The position numbers were made by a program, and so were the translations under genes. A stretch of 64,000 nucleotides of DNA from Smittia aterrima (taxonomy: Eukaryota > Arthropoda > Insecta > Diptera > Chironomidae). The stretch is from assembly GCA_033063855.1 (NCBI GenBank), contig CP093831.1, positions 19,654,001 through 19,718,000 on the forward strand, in the 5' to 3' direction. The stretch's first letter is position 1, and every line of letters starts with the position of its first letter. The notes beneath the pieces are model-generated. The model searched no databases. It worked only from the letters and a program-made list of their open reading frames with translations, and was not told the origin of the DNA. Of this stretch, positions 47,044 through 62,100 are shown one piece after another.

Positions 47044-48515
47044 TAAATTCAATGAAAAATCTTCAAAATAAATAAACAAGTTTGAAAAAATTAAAACAAA
47101 CCCAGCCGGCTTTTCTTTGATGTCAAGATCGCGTGATTGCTTGAGCGTCGCGTAATTAGAAAACAAAATCCTTCACTTTGAACTCTTTATACCTTCCGTA
47201 GACTTTTTCATTATCGTGTCGAGAGAACTCATCGGATTTCGCGCGACAAAGTCAAAGCAAGTGCTCGCATGCTTCGTTTAATTAAAAATTCTTATACTTA
47301 AAACTACATTCTCTGCCTCAACAAGCATTTAATTGTGTGACGTGACAAGCCTACGCTCATTGTCGCCAAGGATCTTAAAAAAGATGTAAGAAAGAATAGT
47401 CTGAAGTCTTTGCGGGTGTCACATAAGTGCTCACTTTGTTTCAAGAGTCCAAATCCTCTTGGCCGCTTTGTTTGACGCACTTTAGAAAATCTCAAAGACA
47501 AAAGAATCAAATTGAGTTCTTTTATTATTGAATTACTCTCTAAGTTCATTCCATTTCCATCTACTGTTTCTTTCCCCAAGCAAGGAAAAGTTTTTCGACA
47601 TTCATTTCCAATTAATTTCATATTCAAACACAAATGATGGGAAATCGAAGTCGATTTGTTTGTCGCTCCTTTCCCTTATTTCGAGTGCTTTTTGTTTTCA
47701 CTTTTCCATCTTGCCTCGCTTCTCTCCTCGTCTCGAAGTAAAAACATTTTCCTTTTACATTAGCATGTGGAAACACACTTCAGATGAGAGTCACGGGGTG
47801 GAATCGGTCGAGTGTCTCGAGTTTTTTCATCTGAAAAGTTACTTGGAAAGGGACAAAGTGGGATGAGTCGTGTTTACGCTCGATATGATACGCTTACAAC
47901 TACAAGTGAATTTTCTATTCGCAACCCTTGTGGAACGACAACTGGAAATAAATTAAATCACACAACAAACGCAACTGCGCAAGATCGAAGGAAGAAATTT
48001 TGTGAAAGAAATTCCTGTTCGGGAAAAATCGATGCGAAAAGGAAAATTTCTGACACTTTTCTCAGTCGCATTCAGTCTCGAGATTTTCGACGTTGTCGTT
48101 CTATGAACGAGATTCTTTTTCTATTAGCCAATCTGAAGACTTAAAGTTTCAATTAAAGGATTTAAAAGTGACTAGATCTCTCGAGATTCCTTAGAGAAAG
48201 TAGGACAGACGCAGTGTCTTATGTTGAAACATTGACAAAGTCATCAATCGACTTTTTAAGGAAGTTGTGAATGAAAAATTCTCTTGGAAAAGTGAGAAAA
48301 AAGAAGAAAAGTTTTAGAGATTAAGGTCACCCCCAAAACACTCAGAAAAGTTACGTAATCGAAACTAATTGAGTTTAATCGGATTTAAGTTGCAGCATGC
48401 AGCAGAGATTGTGAAATAGAAGTCACTCGAGTGAAAGTTTTGCACTAAAAAGAAGAGAAATTTTCAAAAGAAAAAAAAGGAGTGAAAGGGAGTGTTGATA
48501 ATACTGGAAGCGAAA
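47044..48515. other. Noncoding stretch upstream of Cdk5alpha
   Basis: About 1.5 kb with no recognised coding sequence. It should contain the promoter and 5' UTR of the p35 gene. The last ~70 bp before the ATG are purine-rich. The open frames at 47528-48144 have no domain and are not supported. Confidence 0.55.
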
Positions 48516-51500
48516 ATGGGCACAGTATTGAGTTTCAGTCCTAGGGAGAGTCACCCGATCTACTCGACAACGCATCATAGCAGGGACAGTGGGACAATGT
48601 CGACGTCGAGTTCCGCTGACTTCTCCCTTAATAATTATGCCTACGAGCAGATGAATAACGTGAAGAATCGCGAGAACTGTACGAAGACGAACATCATCAA
48701 CAACAACAATGGAAGCAGTTTGGTCCTGTTCGGATCGTCGAACTCTAACATCATGAACAACAACCTAACAACCACCAACGGGACAACGATGGAAGAGCGT
48801 CAGTCTGATAGTGCGCGAATACTTTCGGAGAAGAACGCGATTGAGAAAAACTTAAAGAAACATTCGCTGTTCATTAATGCACTTTCGTGGAAGCGGTTGT
48901 CGTCTTCGCATGGCAAAAAAAAGTTGGAAAGTTATAACACAAAGAACAAAGGAGCTAACTTGACGACGTCTAGCTTCCGACCACCTGCACTTACCGATAC
49001 TGTTCATCCAATGGTTGCGAACGAGAAGAATAAAAATTATCAACAGCAACAGATCCAATTTGCGAGCAATAACAATCTCAATAATAATTTGAACATCAAT
49101 CACGTGAAAGACAATTTGCATCCGCAATCCAACATTTACTTTTCGCCTGGCCCGAAGGGACTCGCTCTGGATCTTCAGAATTCCAACAATGCCAATCTTC
49201 AACATCACCAGCATGTTGAAAAGTTGGGACCAAAGCTTCCACTTCAATTACCGCTCGCTCTGCAATCGAACGCGATGCACCATCATCAACAGCAGCAGCA
49301 GCAAATTCATTTTCGTCCGGGACCGAGAAAAACTATTATTCAGGTCAGTGGAAGAGAAATATGAGCTTTGCATTTATAATTTTCTTGGGCTATGTCATTG
49401 CTTAAAAATATTGGCGCCTTGTCACTTGGCATTTGAATATTTTTCACTTAACTTCACTTCTTCGAATTTTGAAGTCATTGCCCTCGACGAGTCGCAGTTA
49501 CGCAAATTTCCAGTCTTAATGCGTTGTAGGATTTTGAGTTGAAATGAGCTTGAAATGAAAATTAAGCTCATTGCAAAACTTCCTTCCTTCACGCGACATT
49601 GTCGCTTCTTATACTCCGCGCTTATCAAATAACATTTCCAGCAATTAATTTTATTGTGTTTCATTTTGAAATGGAACTTGATAGAGTTTGGTGTGGGATG
49701 GGTGACAGGAAGCCGAGTTTCTTGTTTTCCTTTACGTTGAAATTGTTTTTGTCTGGCGAAAGAGAATTGAAAAGAAAAAAGGGATTGTGAAGCAGTGCAA
49801 AGCTCCTCTAAGCTTATTGTGAGATTTTCTTCTTTGTGAGACGATATTTCACCAAGTATAGCAGTTTTCTCGGAAAAGAAACTTTCTTTGTTCTTAAAAC
49901 GATAAATCCAGCATGTGAATCAAGTCGCAAACTGCTTTTTCTATTGTTTCTCGTCGTCAACAATTTTCTTTTAGACTTACACTCGAGTGCAGTTTTCAAT
50001 TTTCCTCGGCGGGATCAAAGCCTTTAAGACAAACATCAGTTCTTTTGAGTATGCGCATGTCAACTCATTGTGGCATAAATTTCATTTATATCGAAGACAA
50101 ATATCGTTTTTATTTTTTGTTGTGCTCGCAATTCAGGAAACAAATGATTTTTTATGGAGAATTTCCGTACTTTACATAGCTTTGAAAGAATATTGATAAA
50201 CGCGTCACGGTGATTTGGCTCAGTAGGCGGCAGGTATTTTTTTTTGCGTATTTTTACGTCAGGAAATAAATTTACATAAAAATGTTCACGTTCTGTCCCT
50301 GCGACACATTTGAGCACGTTGAGCCGTCGATTCTCCAGCTCTAATGTTTTGCTGATGCGAATTTTCCGCCCTTCAATGTTTTCTCTGCATGAGATCAGCA
50401 GTTTTCCTTTCGAATTATATTGAAACAGCTTCTTGGTTTATTCATTATCAATTGCGCTATTCATAAAACAGCTTCACCATTGCTCCCCAATCTTTTGAGC
50501 CGTTCAATTCAATTGCGTAAATATTTGATCGGAGCTTTTCGACTTCGTCTTATACTTTTCTTTCCCGCTTTCAACGAATATTTAACTTTTCGTTCTCAAG
50601 ATTGCCAAGTAAATATTTGATCTTGTCTGATAACGAAAAGTTTATTCATGAAAAATTTCCGAAAGTGTCCCTCGAATTAACAATTAATAAATTTTGAGGG
50701 TGACATTGTCGTTGTAACGATTAACAATTAAATAGCTCAACATTTAAGTAACGACCGCATCTTTTGAAGTGACTTTTCGAGTTAAACGAAACAGAGCTTT
50801 CAAAGCTTTTCCTCGTGTATTTGAGAAAAGTTGCGTAACTTATAAAATGTTTCAATATTAATCCTAGCTCTGATCGTTCCGACAACCACAATAAAATAAT
50901 CCCTGAAAAATTGATTAAGTTTCCAAAGCGACACGACAAACAAACAATTCCCTCTGATCTGAAAATTTATGACTTTGCTCTCTTGGAAAACATTTTCTGG
51001 ATAACACTCAAGCATCCAATAAATTATTTACAATCCTGGATCATTATTGTTTCACATTCTTGTTAATGTTTTTCTCGTCTCATCTTGACGGAAAATTTAT
51101 GATAGAACATTCCGAAAGAAGCGAATGATGGAAATTTGTTTCTGCCATTTCTACTCCTACACAAAAAGTTTTAATTCCTTTATCTGACTTCAGCGAGAGT
51201 TGGCAGCTTTTGAAAGTCTTCGCGAATTATTCGAGATCTTAGATATGAAAAATTCTATCGCCTAAGGGATTTTCTCGTCTCGAGATTGTTAAGGAGAATC
51301 GGAAAATAAAAGAAAATTTATGAGAAAACTCGCGACTTAATAATGCAAAACTTTTCTAAGCGAAATGCAATTTCTGTTGAAGAATTCTTCGTAAATTCCT
51401 CTCGAGACTAAAAAATCAATTCGAGCTCTGCCTGCGGTTAGAAACTTTAATCAAAAAGATAGACAAACTCGAGCGGTTTCTTGATTAAAAGTATTTTTGT

Positions 51501-53130
51501 TCAACCTCAGAATAAACTTTTCAATTTTCATTCATTTTTTTCAGGCATCAACGTCCGAATTATTAAAGTGTTTTGGGATTTTTCTTCGCGAGCGCTGCCA
51601 TAAGCTTCGAGACTTCCAAGCTGGCGATGCCATCATGTGGCTGAGAGCTGTCGATCGAAGTCTTCTTTTGCAAGGATGGCAGGTTTGTTAATTAACAAAA
51701 TAAAAAAATACCCGATTTGACCATGAAACGTGATGAAAATATTATTACAAGTCATTGACTCTCGTTTCGTGTCGATTGAATCAGAGGTTCCGACGATGCT
51801 TCAAACGCAATTCTCATCATCATCTGTACGTGACGACTTCCCTTGCTTTTGTATATTTTTGCAACGCAATTCAAAGTTAACAGCAATTTTCTTTCCGTCT
51901 AACGCTTTTCCAACCCTAAACGTGCATGCGAAGCGAAAATTCTGAAAAACTCTTTCAGGAAAAATCATTTCGTTATTATTTCGATAACATCGCAAATTTA
52001 GTGGAGCGGGCAGTTAAAGTTAGAAACCATAAGGGAAATTGCAAAAGTTTTAATTGCATCGACGCTGCTTGATTAAAAAGAATCGTGAAGTACATATAAT
52101 TTGAACTCAATTAATGAGAGGCTTTGCGATTCCCCCAACTTTATTTTCCCTTTCAAACCCTCTGAAAGACATCAGGGAATTAAAGAGAGATCGAAAGTTG
52201 AAAGCGTTGCCAAATATACTCCTGGTCAAAAGATTTTCCGATTTCAAACATGAATAATTTCCAAATCCAGACGAGTTGCGTTCGACACCCTCGAGAATGA
52301 CTGATGATGGCAATTTTTCGTTGCTGAAGCTGGCTGGCTTCAAATTGACTTTTTATGCGTCTCGCTTCCGAATGAAAACAAAATAAATTCCTGATTGAAT
52401 TGGATGATATACGGAGGAATTGCAGCAAAGATAAAATGACGCTTCGGGTCATTTGAAAAGCTTTTTTTCAACTGTCATACAAACAGAAATCAGCAAATAT
52501 CGAGTTGAGTTGTTTGCGAAGTGCCATCCGTTCATCGAAAAGCGAGAAAAGCGTTGAGATCAATGAAACTATTTCATTAATTTCTTTTCTAGGACGTCGC
52601 TTTCATCAACCCTGCCAATGTTGTCTTCTTGTATATGCTGGTTCGAGATTTAGTCGACGGACAAGAGTCGAGCGAGCAGGAACTGCAAGCGTCTGTACTG
52701 ACGTGTTTGTATTTATCTTACTCTTACATGGGAAATGAGATTAGTTACCCTCTGAAACCTTTTTTGGTGGAGGACTCAAAGGATAAGTTCTGGGACCGGT
52801 TAGTAGCACTCAACTAATTATGTTAACATAACCAACTAATTTACATTTCAACCTTTTAGGTGTTTGTTGCTGTTGAACCGTCTGAGCTCGAGCATGCTGC
52901 GAATCAATGCCGAACCGGGTTTCTTTACCGAAATATTCACAGAGCTTAAAGCTTGTGGCATTAATAACGGAATCTATCAGACTCCAATTAGCCCGGCATC
53001 GCGAAATGCTATCGACATCATGAACAATAACTTTAGCAATATGCACATGAACTCACCAACTTCCTATCGACAGAATTGCTTCGACAACAACAACCTTAAT
53101 CATGAACCAAACCTGCCAATTACAGGATAA
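48516..53130 (+). CDS. Cdk5alpha: Cyclin-dependent kinase 5 activator p35
   Basis: 480 aa in exons 48516-49343, 51545-51682, 52593-52798 and 52860-53130, all in phase. p35 binds and activates Cdk5 in neurons and controls axon growth, migration and synaptic function. The start MGTVLSFSP carries the N-myristoylation glycine that anchors p35 to membranes, which fixes the ATG at 48516. The first exon is low-complexity (Asn/Gln/Ser/His-rich). The Cdk5-binding cyclin-like domain begins at the end of exon 1 and includes STSELLKCFGIFL, VAFINPANVVFLYMLVRD, LYLSYSYMGNEISYPLKPF and the end of the fold at INAEPGFFTEIF. Length is close to the Drosophila protein. The 2.2-kb and 0.9-kb introns show no other gene. 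Confidence 0.96.
49344..51544. other. Large first coding intron of Cdk5alpha
   Basis: A 2.2-kb intron, far larger than the ~60-bp introns elsewhere in the window. Open frames on either strand are short and without recognised domains. Size alone suggests it may carry regulatory elements. Confidence 0.6.
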
Positions 53131-56100
53131 CTAAGTGGAAACTTTACAAGAAGTTTTGTTTAAGAAATCAACATGAATTTTTAACTAGCCGAAGAGATTT
53201 AATTGAATTAGAGTTATTGAGTAAGTGAATGAAGACGATGGTTGTTATAAAATAAGATTGAATTCAGTGAAGATTTTGTAGATTAATCACTTCAGAGGCA
53301 TTTGTTTCTTGATTGATTTCTATGAAAATCTTCTCGGAAATTAGAATTCGTCTTCAATATTACGTCACTATCCGTACAAAGACGAACTCTAAATAAAACA
53401 ATCGAGAAAAAAAAAATCCGAAAATAAGATGAAAAGTTTGTTGAATTGAACTAAATGATTTGCGAAACTCAAAACTGAGGGCAAAGAAGCTTTCTTTCCC
53501 TCTCCTAATGGTAGGATTAAAAGTTGTAGATTATAATTAGCAAAATGAAAATTTGATTAGTTATGGAAAATCCTTTTTCTTATAAAAAAATGACGAAGCC
53601 GTTTTTGGAAAAATGTTTTTCTCGATTTGGAATATGAGACTTCATCCACCCCACTCTGACCTAAATGATTTTTTTCTCCTAAAGTTCTTAACTTTTCTCA
53701 TTCCTTAATCGATTGATGAATGTGTCACGGAAAGTTACGGACAAATGACGAGTTTTGGGTCTTAATGCCCATTTTTGCAAGAATGTAAATTCTTCTTCTA
53801 ATTAACATAATAAGATATCTTGAGATTTCTTTTGCATTGATTAATCTTCTTCCATAGATAAAGATGATCAAGACTACATCGATTGTCCTTTATCTCATTG
53901 GCAATCGAGGTTCAACAACTGCCAAAGAAAGTTCATGAAACGAAAATCTTTCAATATCAAACTTTATCTATGGTCTCTATATATCTCTTAAAGACATTCT
54001 TCGTTGCATTTTATGCTTAAAAGTTTTAGTTCAGTTTCTCTTTTGTTGTTTAGTCAATTTTATAAGATTCTGTGATATTAAAAGTTTTAAATTGTTAAAA
54101 CGATATTGATGAGATGATGAAAACCATGATAACTGCACAGGACAGAGGAAGTCAAAAGAAGTTCGCTTGGAGAATTTCAAGGAATAGTCGAACTTTAATG
54201 ATTGTTCATTTAGGAAATTGTATTTCAATAAATTTGTTGAACACTTTCTTGCATGACGCAATCCTAAGAAAACTCCTCTTTTAAACATCTGGACAATGTA
54301 AATATTTTATTACTTTTAAGACTTTGAAACTTACTATCCCATCCACCCAACACTCATCTTGTATGTTTTGGTCTTCTGTTGATATCCTTCTTGTTAATTT
54401 GTAGATCAAGAATGAATTCAGCTACTGATGACATGAAATATTGTGTTAGTTTTAAAGAAGAACGAGAAATCATTAAATAAAAATTATTCGAAAAGAAATT
54501 GGCCTTACTTTAACTTTCAGAAAATTGAGCGTCCCTTCTCGGAAATATTTTCAAGAGTTCATCGCTCGTTTAAAAAGCGGAAGTCTTTGAAATACGAGAG
54601 GAAATTGATTTTTCTTAAATTGACTTGAATCTCCGGTCAACAAAAGATTGTTGAAAACCAGTCAATTTGAGATAAGCGCTTGTGCATCGTTTGGTTCTAA
54701 TAAAAAGTCTCTTAGAAACCACGACCGCAAAGTTTAAGGTAAATTCAAATTAAGCAAAATAGAACTTTTGCTGAGTAGAAAATTTGAGGCTCAAAAGAAA
54801 CATTCATTTATTATTAAAAGCTTCTCGGAAAAGCATCGTAATACGACGAAGGAAGACGTGGCGGCTATGCAAGTTTAACTTGTCCATTAAGGTTCTTCAT
54901 CTTAATTACTTCAATTCACGAATAGACTTCTCTACTTTCTCATTCATTTAGCAACATTTCTTAAGACTCCCGTCAGCAGAAAAGTTTACTAAGTAAATGA
55001 AGAAGCGGGAGAAGTTCAAACAAACAAACAACAATCTGATGTTTGTCAGAAAAACAAATTCAACATCCAAAGACTTTAACATCATAAAGCAATGGGGCGG
55101 ACGTGAAGTTTAACATAAATACCCACACAAACGGTCGCGTCGTCGTGTCTCATTCCATCACTCGAGCGATGTTTCTGTCGGCACTTTAATTAACAATAAA
55201 AAAATATGTGAAACAATAATAAACACCTTCGGCGGTGGCCGAGCGGTGAACAAGCGAGAGAAATTGATTTTTTCAGCCTAATTACAAGGAAATTCATTTT
55301 TGAGATGCATTAGTTTTTAACATTAACATCATAATAGCTAAACAAGCATGATGCATCATCTTTTATGTTCTCGCCGTCGACATAGGGAGAAGAAGAAGAA
55401 GATGAGAGGCTTCCTTAATGACGGACTTGGAGCTGAGAGCAGATATGGATCGCATTATTCAAGCATCGTTCTGGATACATAAAGTTTCAATTAAAAACTT
55501 TCAAATTAAATCACATGATGGTGCACATTCGTTCAACCATATTTTACGCTATTCACACTCTTATTTATGTTGTTTTCTTAAGATTGAAGTTTCTTTCATT
55601 AGGAAAACACTCTCGACTATGAAAATAATGATAATGTTTCAGGGAATGCAATCCCGAGAGTTGAGAAATTAACAAGTTTTCTTTATTTGAGGTCTATCAT
55701 GTTTCAAATTTCTTCCGAATCCACTTTTAGATCCGATGAATGGCGGAGGAATTCATCAGAGTTTCTTAACGTTTGTGGCGTCGAATCTCTCTCGATCTTA
55801 ACTGATCATCAAACTGTCAACGTTAATCTCAAGTTTCGAGACAGCAGTTGTTCACGTCAGCAAAGTCCCCCTCATCACTTAAATGAAATGAGAATTGCAA
55901 TGAAAATCTCAACTTGCAAATTTATTTTTAAATGCGCTTCACAGATGAAATAGCAGTGATCCAATTTGTCACATATCACATTGAGCAACATCTGAAGAAA
56001 CTCATAAATTCACGGCAAATTAATCTTCTGCTTGCAGAAATGTTTGGAGCAAATTTGACTTAATTGGTCCATAAATCTCTCGCAACGCCATTTTTCACGA

Positions 56101-59100
56101 CATTTGTTTTCACAGATGAATCGCAATGCTTTTTAAAGAGCGTTTTAGTCTGCATTTAGTCGAACGTTTAAAATTAATTAATTGAATGTGTGAACTCAAG
56201 CAGCAAAAACTTACGTTGTGCACAAATTAGAGAAGAGGAAGGGGAAACATCGAGTCGAGACGAATTGCTTTCGTTCATGAAATGAAAATAAACAGAAAAG
56301 GATGGTCGATAGGCAATGCAAGGGGTGATCGTTTGTAAATGAAGTCACGGTCTATTAGAATCAGACGAAAGGGGATTTCGATCGACATGGTTTGGTTGCA
56401 CGGATCGCGAACTCACTCCTTTTTTAGATTTGATGTGGCGAGACTTCCGAACTATCCCTTTCCGCTATAATGGCGAAAATAATTTGAATTCTTATGAAGG
56501 GATGAGATAAATCCGAGATAAATCAAAGGAAGCTCAAAGGATTTGGGATATGTTCGAATATTATTTGACGCTGTTTGATCATTTGGGAATTCGGAGGAAA
56601 TGTATTTCGTTAAACGAAATTCGTTTACATTCAACCCTCGTTTAACGACTATTTGCTTAAGCGTCTCTAATTTATTTATTTTTCAACAAATACAAGACGA
56701 GATGGGTTCATGAATTCTTCAAACCCCTTATCGTCGCCATCGAAGTGCACAAAGATGATTTAAAAATATCCAAACGCAACACATTATAATGTAAAACAAT
56801 CATCAAATAAATCCACGAAACCATAAGAGAATAATTAATTTGTTTTCGTTCAACTGTAAAATGTTCTGCCGCACGTTTTTCTAAGAATGAAAATATTTTT
56901 AGATTCGTTAATCTTTCTTGAAAAACGCGCTTTTCATGTATTTTTAGAATGTTCTACAGAAATCGAAGGAATTTCTCAAATCTAGTGGAATTGACTTTGC
57001 ATGTGATGTGAGTGAATTTTCGAGGAATCTTTCTGTCTGTCGGCAATAAATCTCATAGAAACTTTTCTTTTCTTTCATTTTCCTACGAGAGCAATTAATC
57101 GACTTCCGTTCTTTGACCTGTGGCTGAGACGTGAAACGGAATTCTCGACTGAGTAAAGACACGTGATAAGCCACGAGTTCTTCTACGACTTAAAAATCGA
57201 TTAAAAGTCTTAGGGAACGTGCATAAATTTCGTGATGAACTTTCATGATCTCTTTGTAGGGTTGACCGCGACTCACGAGCGGTTCGTCATCCAGAAAATG
57301 AATGAATTCATTAAATTCAAATCAGAGGTTGTTAGAATTAATTGGGAAAAGCGTTAACGATGGGGTCATAAAGTCCCGTGAGTTGATTTATGAGACATTT
57401 ATAATCAACCTGATGAATAGCACATCACTAAATTTGTAAATTTGAAACCTAACTGGACAACTTTTTGAGACATTTCTTTTGCTTTTTCTTTGAAATACTT
57501 CTGTCGCAATTAAAATTCCGAAGAGAATTCGGCGAAATTCGATTTAGCTTTTTCAAGCATTTTTCTTTTTAAATGAAAAACAAATCAAACAGAGTCTGCG
57601 ACATTGTTGGCGTATTTTCGTCGAATCAAAAAGAACCTCGTAGCTTTGACTCAAATTTTCTCGTGAAACCAACATTTCAATCTGTAAATAATCCAAATTC
57701 TCTCTGCTTCAAACTCCTGTTAGAGTTAGGGATGATCTTATTTTTTCGTCACCTTTCCTTCTGCTCCTAGATTTGTCTTTTCCCGAGAATTCCATTTACA
57801 GTTGGCAAGCATTGAAGGGATTGCCGACTCACAAGAATGTACAAGTTTAAATGAATAATTTCTCTTAAATTAAATTTCTATTCACAATGTTGTGATTGTT
57901 CACTTTCGAAATTCATTTCTTCTTCATGCACTCTGTAAAATTCGAGAAGAATAGACTCATATAAAACCAATTTACTAGAGAAAAGGTTTTTTTTTCATCT
58001 GAGAGATCAAATTTTGATCCTTTTTGTCGGCAGCAAAGCAAAGATGTGATGTAGCAAAAAGAACATTTACATTGTCTTCAAAGAGGATGCATCAGAATCA
58101 AAATGGATTAGTTTTGAGACATGTCACATCTTTCATCCTTCTGAATTCCTCGTTCGCTTTTATGCTCGCTCGTTCGCTTAGGCTGCAGACGATTATTTTC
58201 TCATTCTGCATTCATTTGAAGTTTCGTTGGTTGGAAATTCAGCCAGTCATGATTCTTGGCTCGGGCTTTTTTTGTCGAATCGTTTCCGCAAATGTGAGTT
58301 TCGTAGAATAATAATCGGGATGATGTTGAGACTCTTGTTTTTCTTGTGGTAGAGCTTCATGATGATTCAGTATTCTGTCTCTTTATAAACCCGGCCGAAA
58401 GGGTTTGAAATCATCGTCCCAATGCTTCGAGTTGTTGTTTCAGCGCTGCTTTTGTTGTTATTCAATCGCTAGAAGCATTCAAGCGACCCAACCTCCGGAT
58501 TAAAGTCATCGGAAATCGCCAGTCGATGGGCTAACAAGGTTCTCCAGTTACATAACGAGCCATGTGCTCGTCTAAAAGGAAATAAATTGCTGTTGAAGTT
58601 GAAAAGATGCAATCAATTAAAGGCTTCGTTAGAAATTCAATTCAAACCGCATCCTTTCTCAATTAATTTTTATTGCCTCTTATGATATAGTTTTCCGTCG
58701 AGTCACGAGAGAACTGGTTCAACACATAACTTCTCGACTCAAATGTCTATAATTATGAAATGTTACAAGTTGAAAACTTGATATTATCCGTTCTGAAGTT
58801 TTCTTCTGTGTAATTACGTCCGACCCGAAAAACCAACACCGAATTAACTTTTGATGATTTGATAAATGAGGATCTAATTGAAGCCGTATTTCTCTGGTCT
58901 TAGAATCTTCGTAAGGCTTCATTCGAGTCACTTGATTTCATCTGTTGCCCATCATTTTCGTTGCTGATCTATCAAAAAATATGAAAAAGAAAGAGGTTTC
59001 GTGTAGCCAACAAGAGTCGAGACATCAAAAACGAACCTAAATCCCTCTGACCCTCGTCACTGTTTATTGCATTTTTGTTTTCCTGAGCTCAAAAACGATT

Positions 59101-62100
59101 CTTTGAGGTATCAAAAAATCAATCAGGAAAGATTTGCTGCGAGGCTTGAACTTTTGCTTTGAAGATTATCTCAGCTTATCATTTGCATACTGCTGACAAC
59201 GCTTTGATGTTTGAAATCATTTGTAAAATTGAAATTCCGAAGGAAACGCAGCGGATGGATTTGCCTGTAGCTCTTCGAGCGTGGCGTTGAAGAATGTTTT
59301 CTTCACAGATAATTTATATGAGAATGAGACGAACATCAAATGGCACTTAATCTGAATCTGGTAACGTCATCATGACACCCTTCGTTCGAACGACGAATAA
59401 ATCTTCTCTAACTACTTCAAAAGATAATGATTGGAATATTTTACTCCGAGACAAATACGATCGGTTACGAGATGCCTAATTTAAGCGATTGCTGTGAGCT
59501 TCGACCCAGAGAGAAACTGAGAGTGTTGAATGTTGAAAAAAAAAACAATTTGAAATTCGATCGGGATGATTCAGTATAACGTCACGACAAAAAATAACTA
59601 TTCTTGCATTTAAATCTTTTTGAAAATCTTTGTAGTTAACTAACAATCCCTTCTCGACGACACCCCGTTGCATAATTTCTTCATTTGCATTTCCGCAAAC
59701 ATTTAAGACATGTGACATTCAGGGAAGCCTCAAAACGCTGCAGTCTCCCATTTCCCACCGGGACGTGATTCCAAATATTTTGTAAATAAATTTTGTTCTC
59801 GTAAAGCGCTTGGTTTTCGACTTGCAGCTGTCGTTAAAACCGATACAACGTCTCTCATTCTGTTTTGTTATGTTTTATCTTTTATGGGCTTGCTGGTTAA
59901 CACAGAACTTGTTTTTGAATGATAACAATTTGTTGTTTATTCATCCACGAAGCGAACTGTTTTTTAATGCAGAGGGCAATGCGTTAGGGTTTAGCGGGTA
60001 ACTGCGTAACTCAGGAAGGGACCCCTTCGCTATCGCACTGAATAAAAAACTAATTAAAATAATTTATTGTTCTATTTCGAAGCTGCTACTGCTGCAGCTA
60101 ACAATCAACACAGTTGCGATTAATTCGCGATGAAAGTCAATGCCAAAGTGAAGTTTAAAGAACATTCGACTTGTGTAAATCGCTTTTGTTTCATTTGAAA
60201 CACATGTTGATATCATAAAGTTTCATTGAAATCCCTCGAACCCGAGTTGTAAATCTGCTAACTAAACCTACCCTTCTGAATGTTTTTTAAAATTGGTTTT
60301 GTCGATGGAATAACAAAGAGGATAACAATAACAAGAATCCACAAGAACAACAATAAAAGTTGAAATCTATAAGGCAAAGACCCCACGAAGATCGACCGGT
60401 GTTGTATGACTCTGAAGCATATTTTGATTTAATTTTATGTGCTTCGAATCGTTGATGAGCTGCAAGATAAAAGGATAAATTAGTAAGAAATGAATTTTTC
60501 TTATTGATATCGCTCGGTATGTTCGGCAACAATAACTTCTCATAACAAAGCATTAAAAATTTATTAAATTCTTCATTCTTTAAGCCTCACATCACATGAG
60601 AAATAAAAAAGGATTAGGTCTTGAGACATCGACTGCAACGACAACAAATGGATTTTATGTTCTTGATGCGAGTATCACAACAAAACTTTAAACAAACAGC
60701 GATAAATCCTTTTAAGATTGTCTGGGGTCGGACCAAGAGAAACAGCAGAAGACATTCGAAGCGTAGAAAAGAAGTTAATATGAAACAATGTGACGGGCGG
60801 GCGGTTCATTAGGAAGGGTTGATCATAAATTACGGCGATAAATATCCCAAAGGATGAGCTTGCTCAGTGATTTGTGAATAAAGTTAGACAATTACGAGTC
60901 TTCATCTGTGGCTTGTGGCTTTTCAACATTTTCCTGGAGAAGCTCTCGTTGAGACGTAATTTACGATGTACCGCCCAAAAACCAAAGTAAGTCCTATCTA
61001 TCATTCGACTCCATGTCAATGATAAAAGTAATTAATTTCAAAAGGTGTCAACTGCATGGACAAAATATTTTCACAGATAACAAAACAGAAATTGTAACAA
61101 CAAGATGAGAAGAATGAGAAGGAAACCAGAATTTTCTATAGAAGACGACAAAAATTAAAAAGGAAACAAATAAATTTTGTCTTGCGTGTCTTGACACACA
61201 TTTCAGCTCAAAAGTTGAAAAGGAAACTTTTTGTTCCATAGAAATCTTGTAAAATGACACAACATTGTAAATAAAAAGATTCATGAACATTCCCACCCAC
61301 ATCGAAGACCCTAATGAGAGCGTCCGATTTCAGCTTTTGACTTCTTTTGCTCCGAAACATTCTCAACATAATTGCAAGTCAATGTGTTAACATTTTATTA
61401 TGTCAACTCGCGTTCGACTCAAAACGCTTTTCGTGATTAGGAATGTGAACGACGACTCTCGATATCATCTTTCAGTTGAAACAAAAAGCGCTACAAATGA
61501 AGTATTTTTAGAATCTGCTCACGTTTCCACTATTAATAATGATCAGAGATAGATGAAATCGGAAAGAAACGAATCACTTCAAATTAAAGCAACTCATCAC
61601 CCCGTTCTCATCTCCGCCTCACTTTAGCTCGAACACGGTAACGAGTGTCTTGCTATTCTTCGAAACGTAACTGAAGAACGAGAATGTGTTTCAATAAAAA
61701 ATGTTTTCAGCTCGAAATTGATTTCGGTAACAGATGAAACTGATAAAGAATCATCAATCATGCTTTGAATGTTCTGCAGATCACGGTCAATCGATGGCGG
61801 GAACAAAACGCTGCGTGAACCAGAACGAACCACCATGATCTCGTAGAGTTCCTACTGGTTCGAAATTTATATTTGCTCACGGCAACCAACTAAACAACCA
61901 ACGAACCTTTCATTTCTTCGCTCAGGAAATTAAAACTGTTCCGAAAATTGTTTTCTGTAAATGAAAGAACGCAGAAAGAAGAATGAAAACTTTGGTAAAT
62001 ATTTGAAGGAAAAACAGAAACAAATTACTTTGAGACTTTCGGTTTTTTTAATGCCCAGAGCTATGCAGTTGTTGTTAACATCAGGTAGAAGCTCAAAAAC

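Noticed and set aside
55225..55265. tRNA-like GGTGGCCGAGCGGT motif
   Set aside because: It resembles a Leu/Ser tRNA D-arm, but no matching acceptor stem, anticodon arm or TTCGA box follows.
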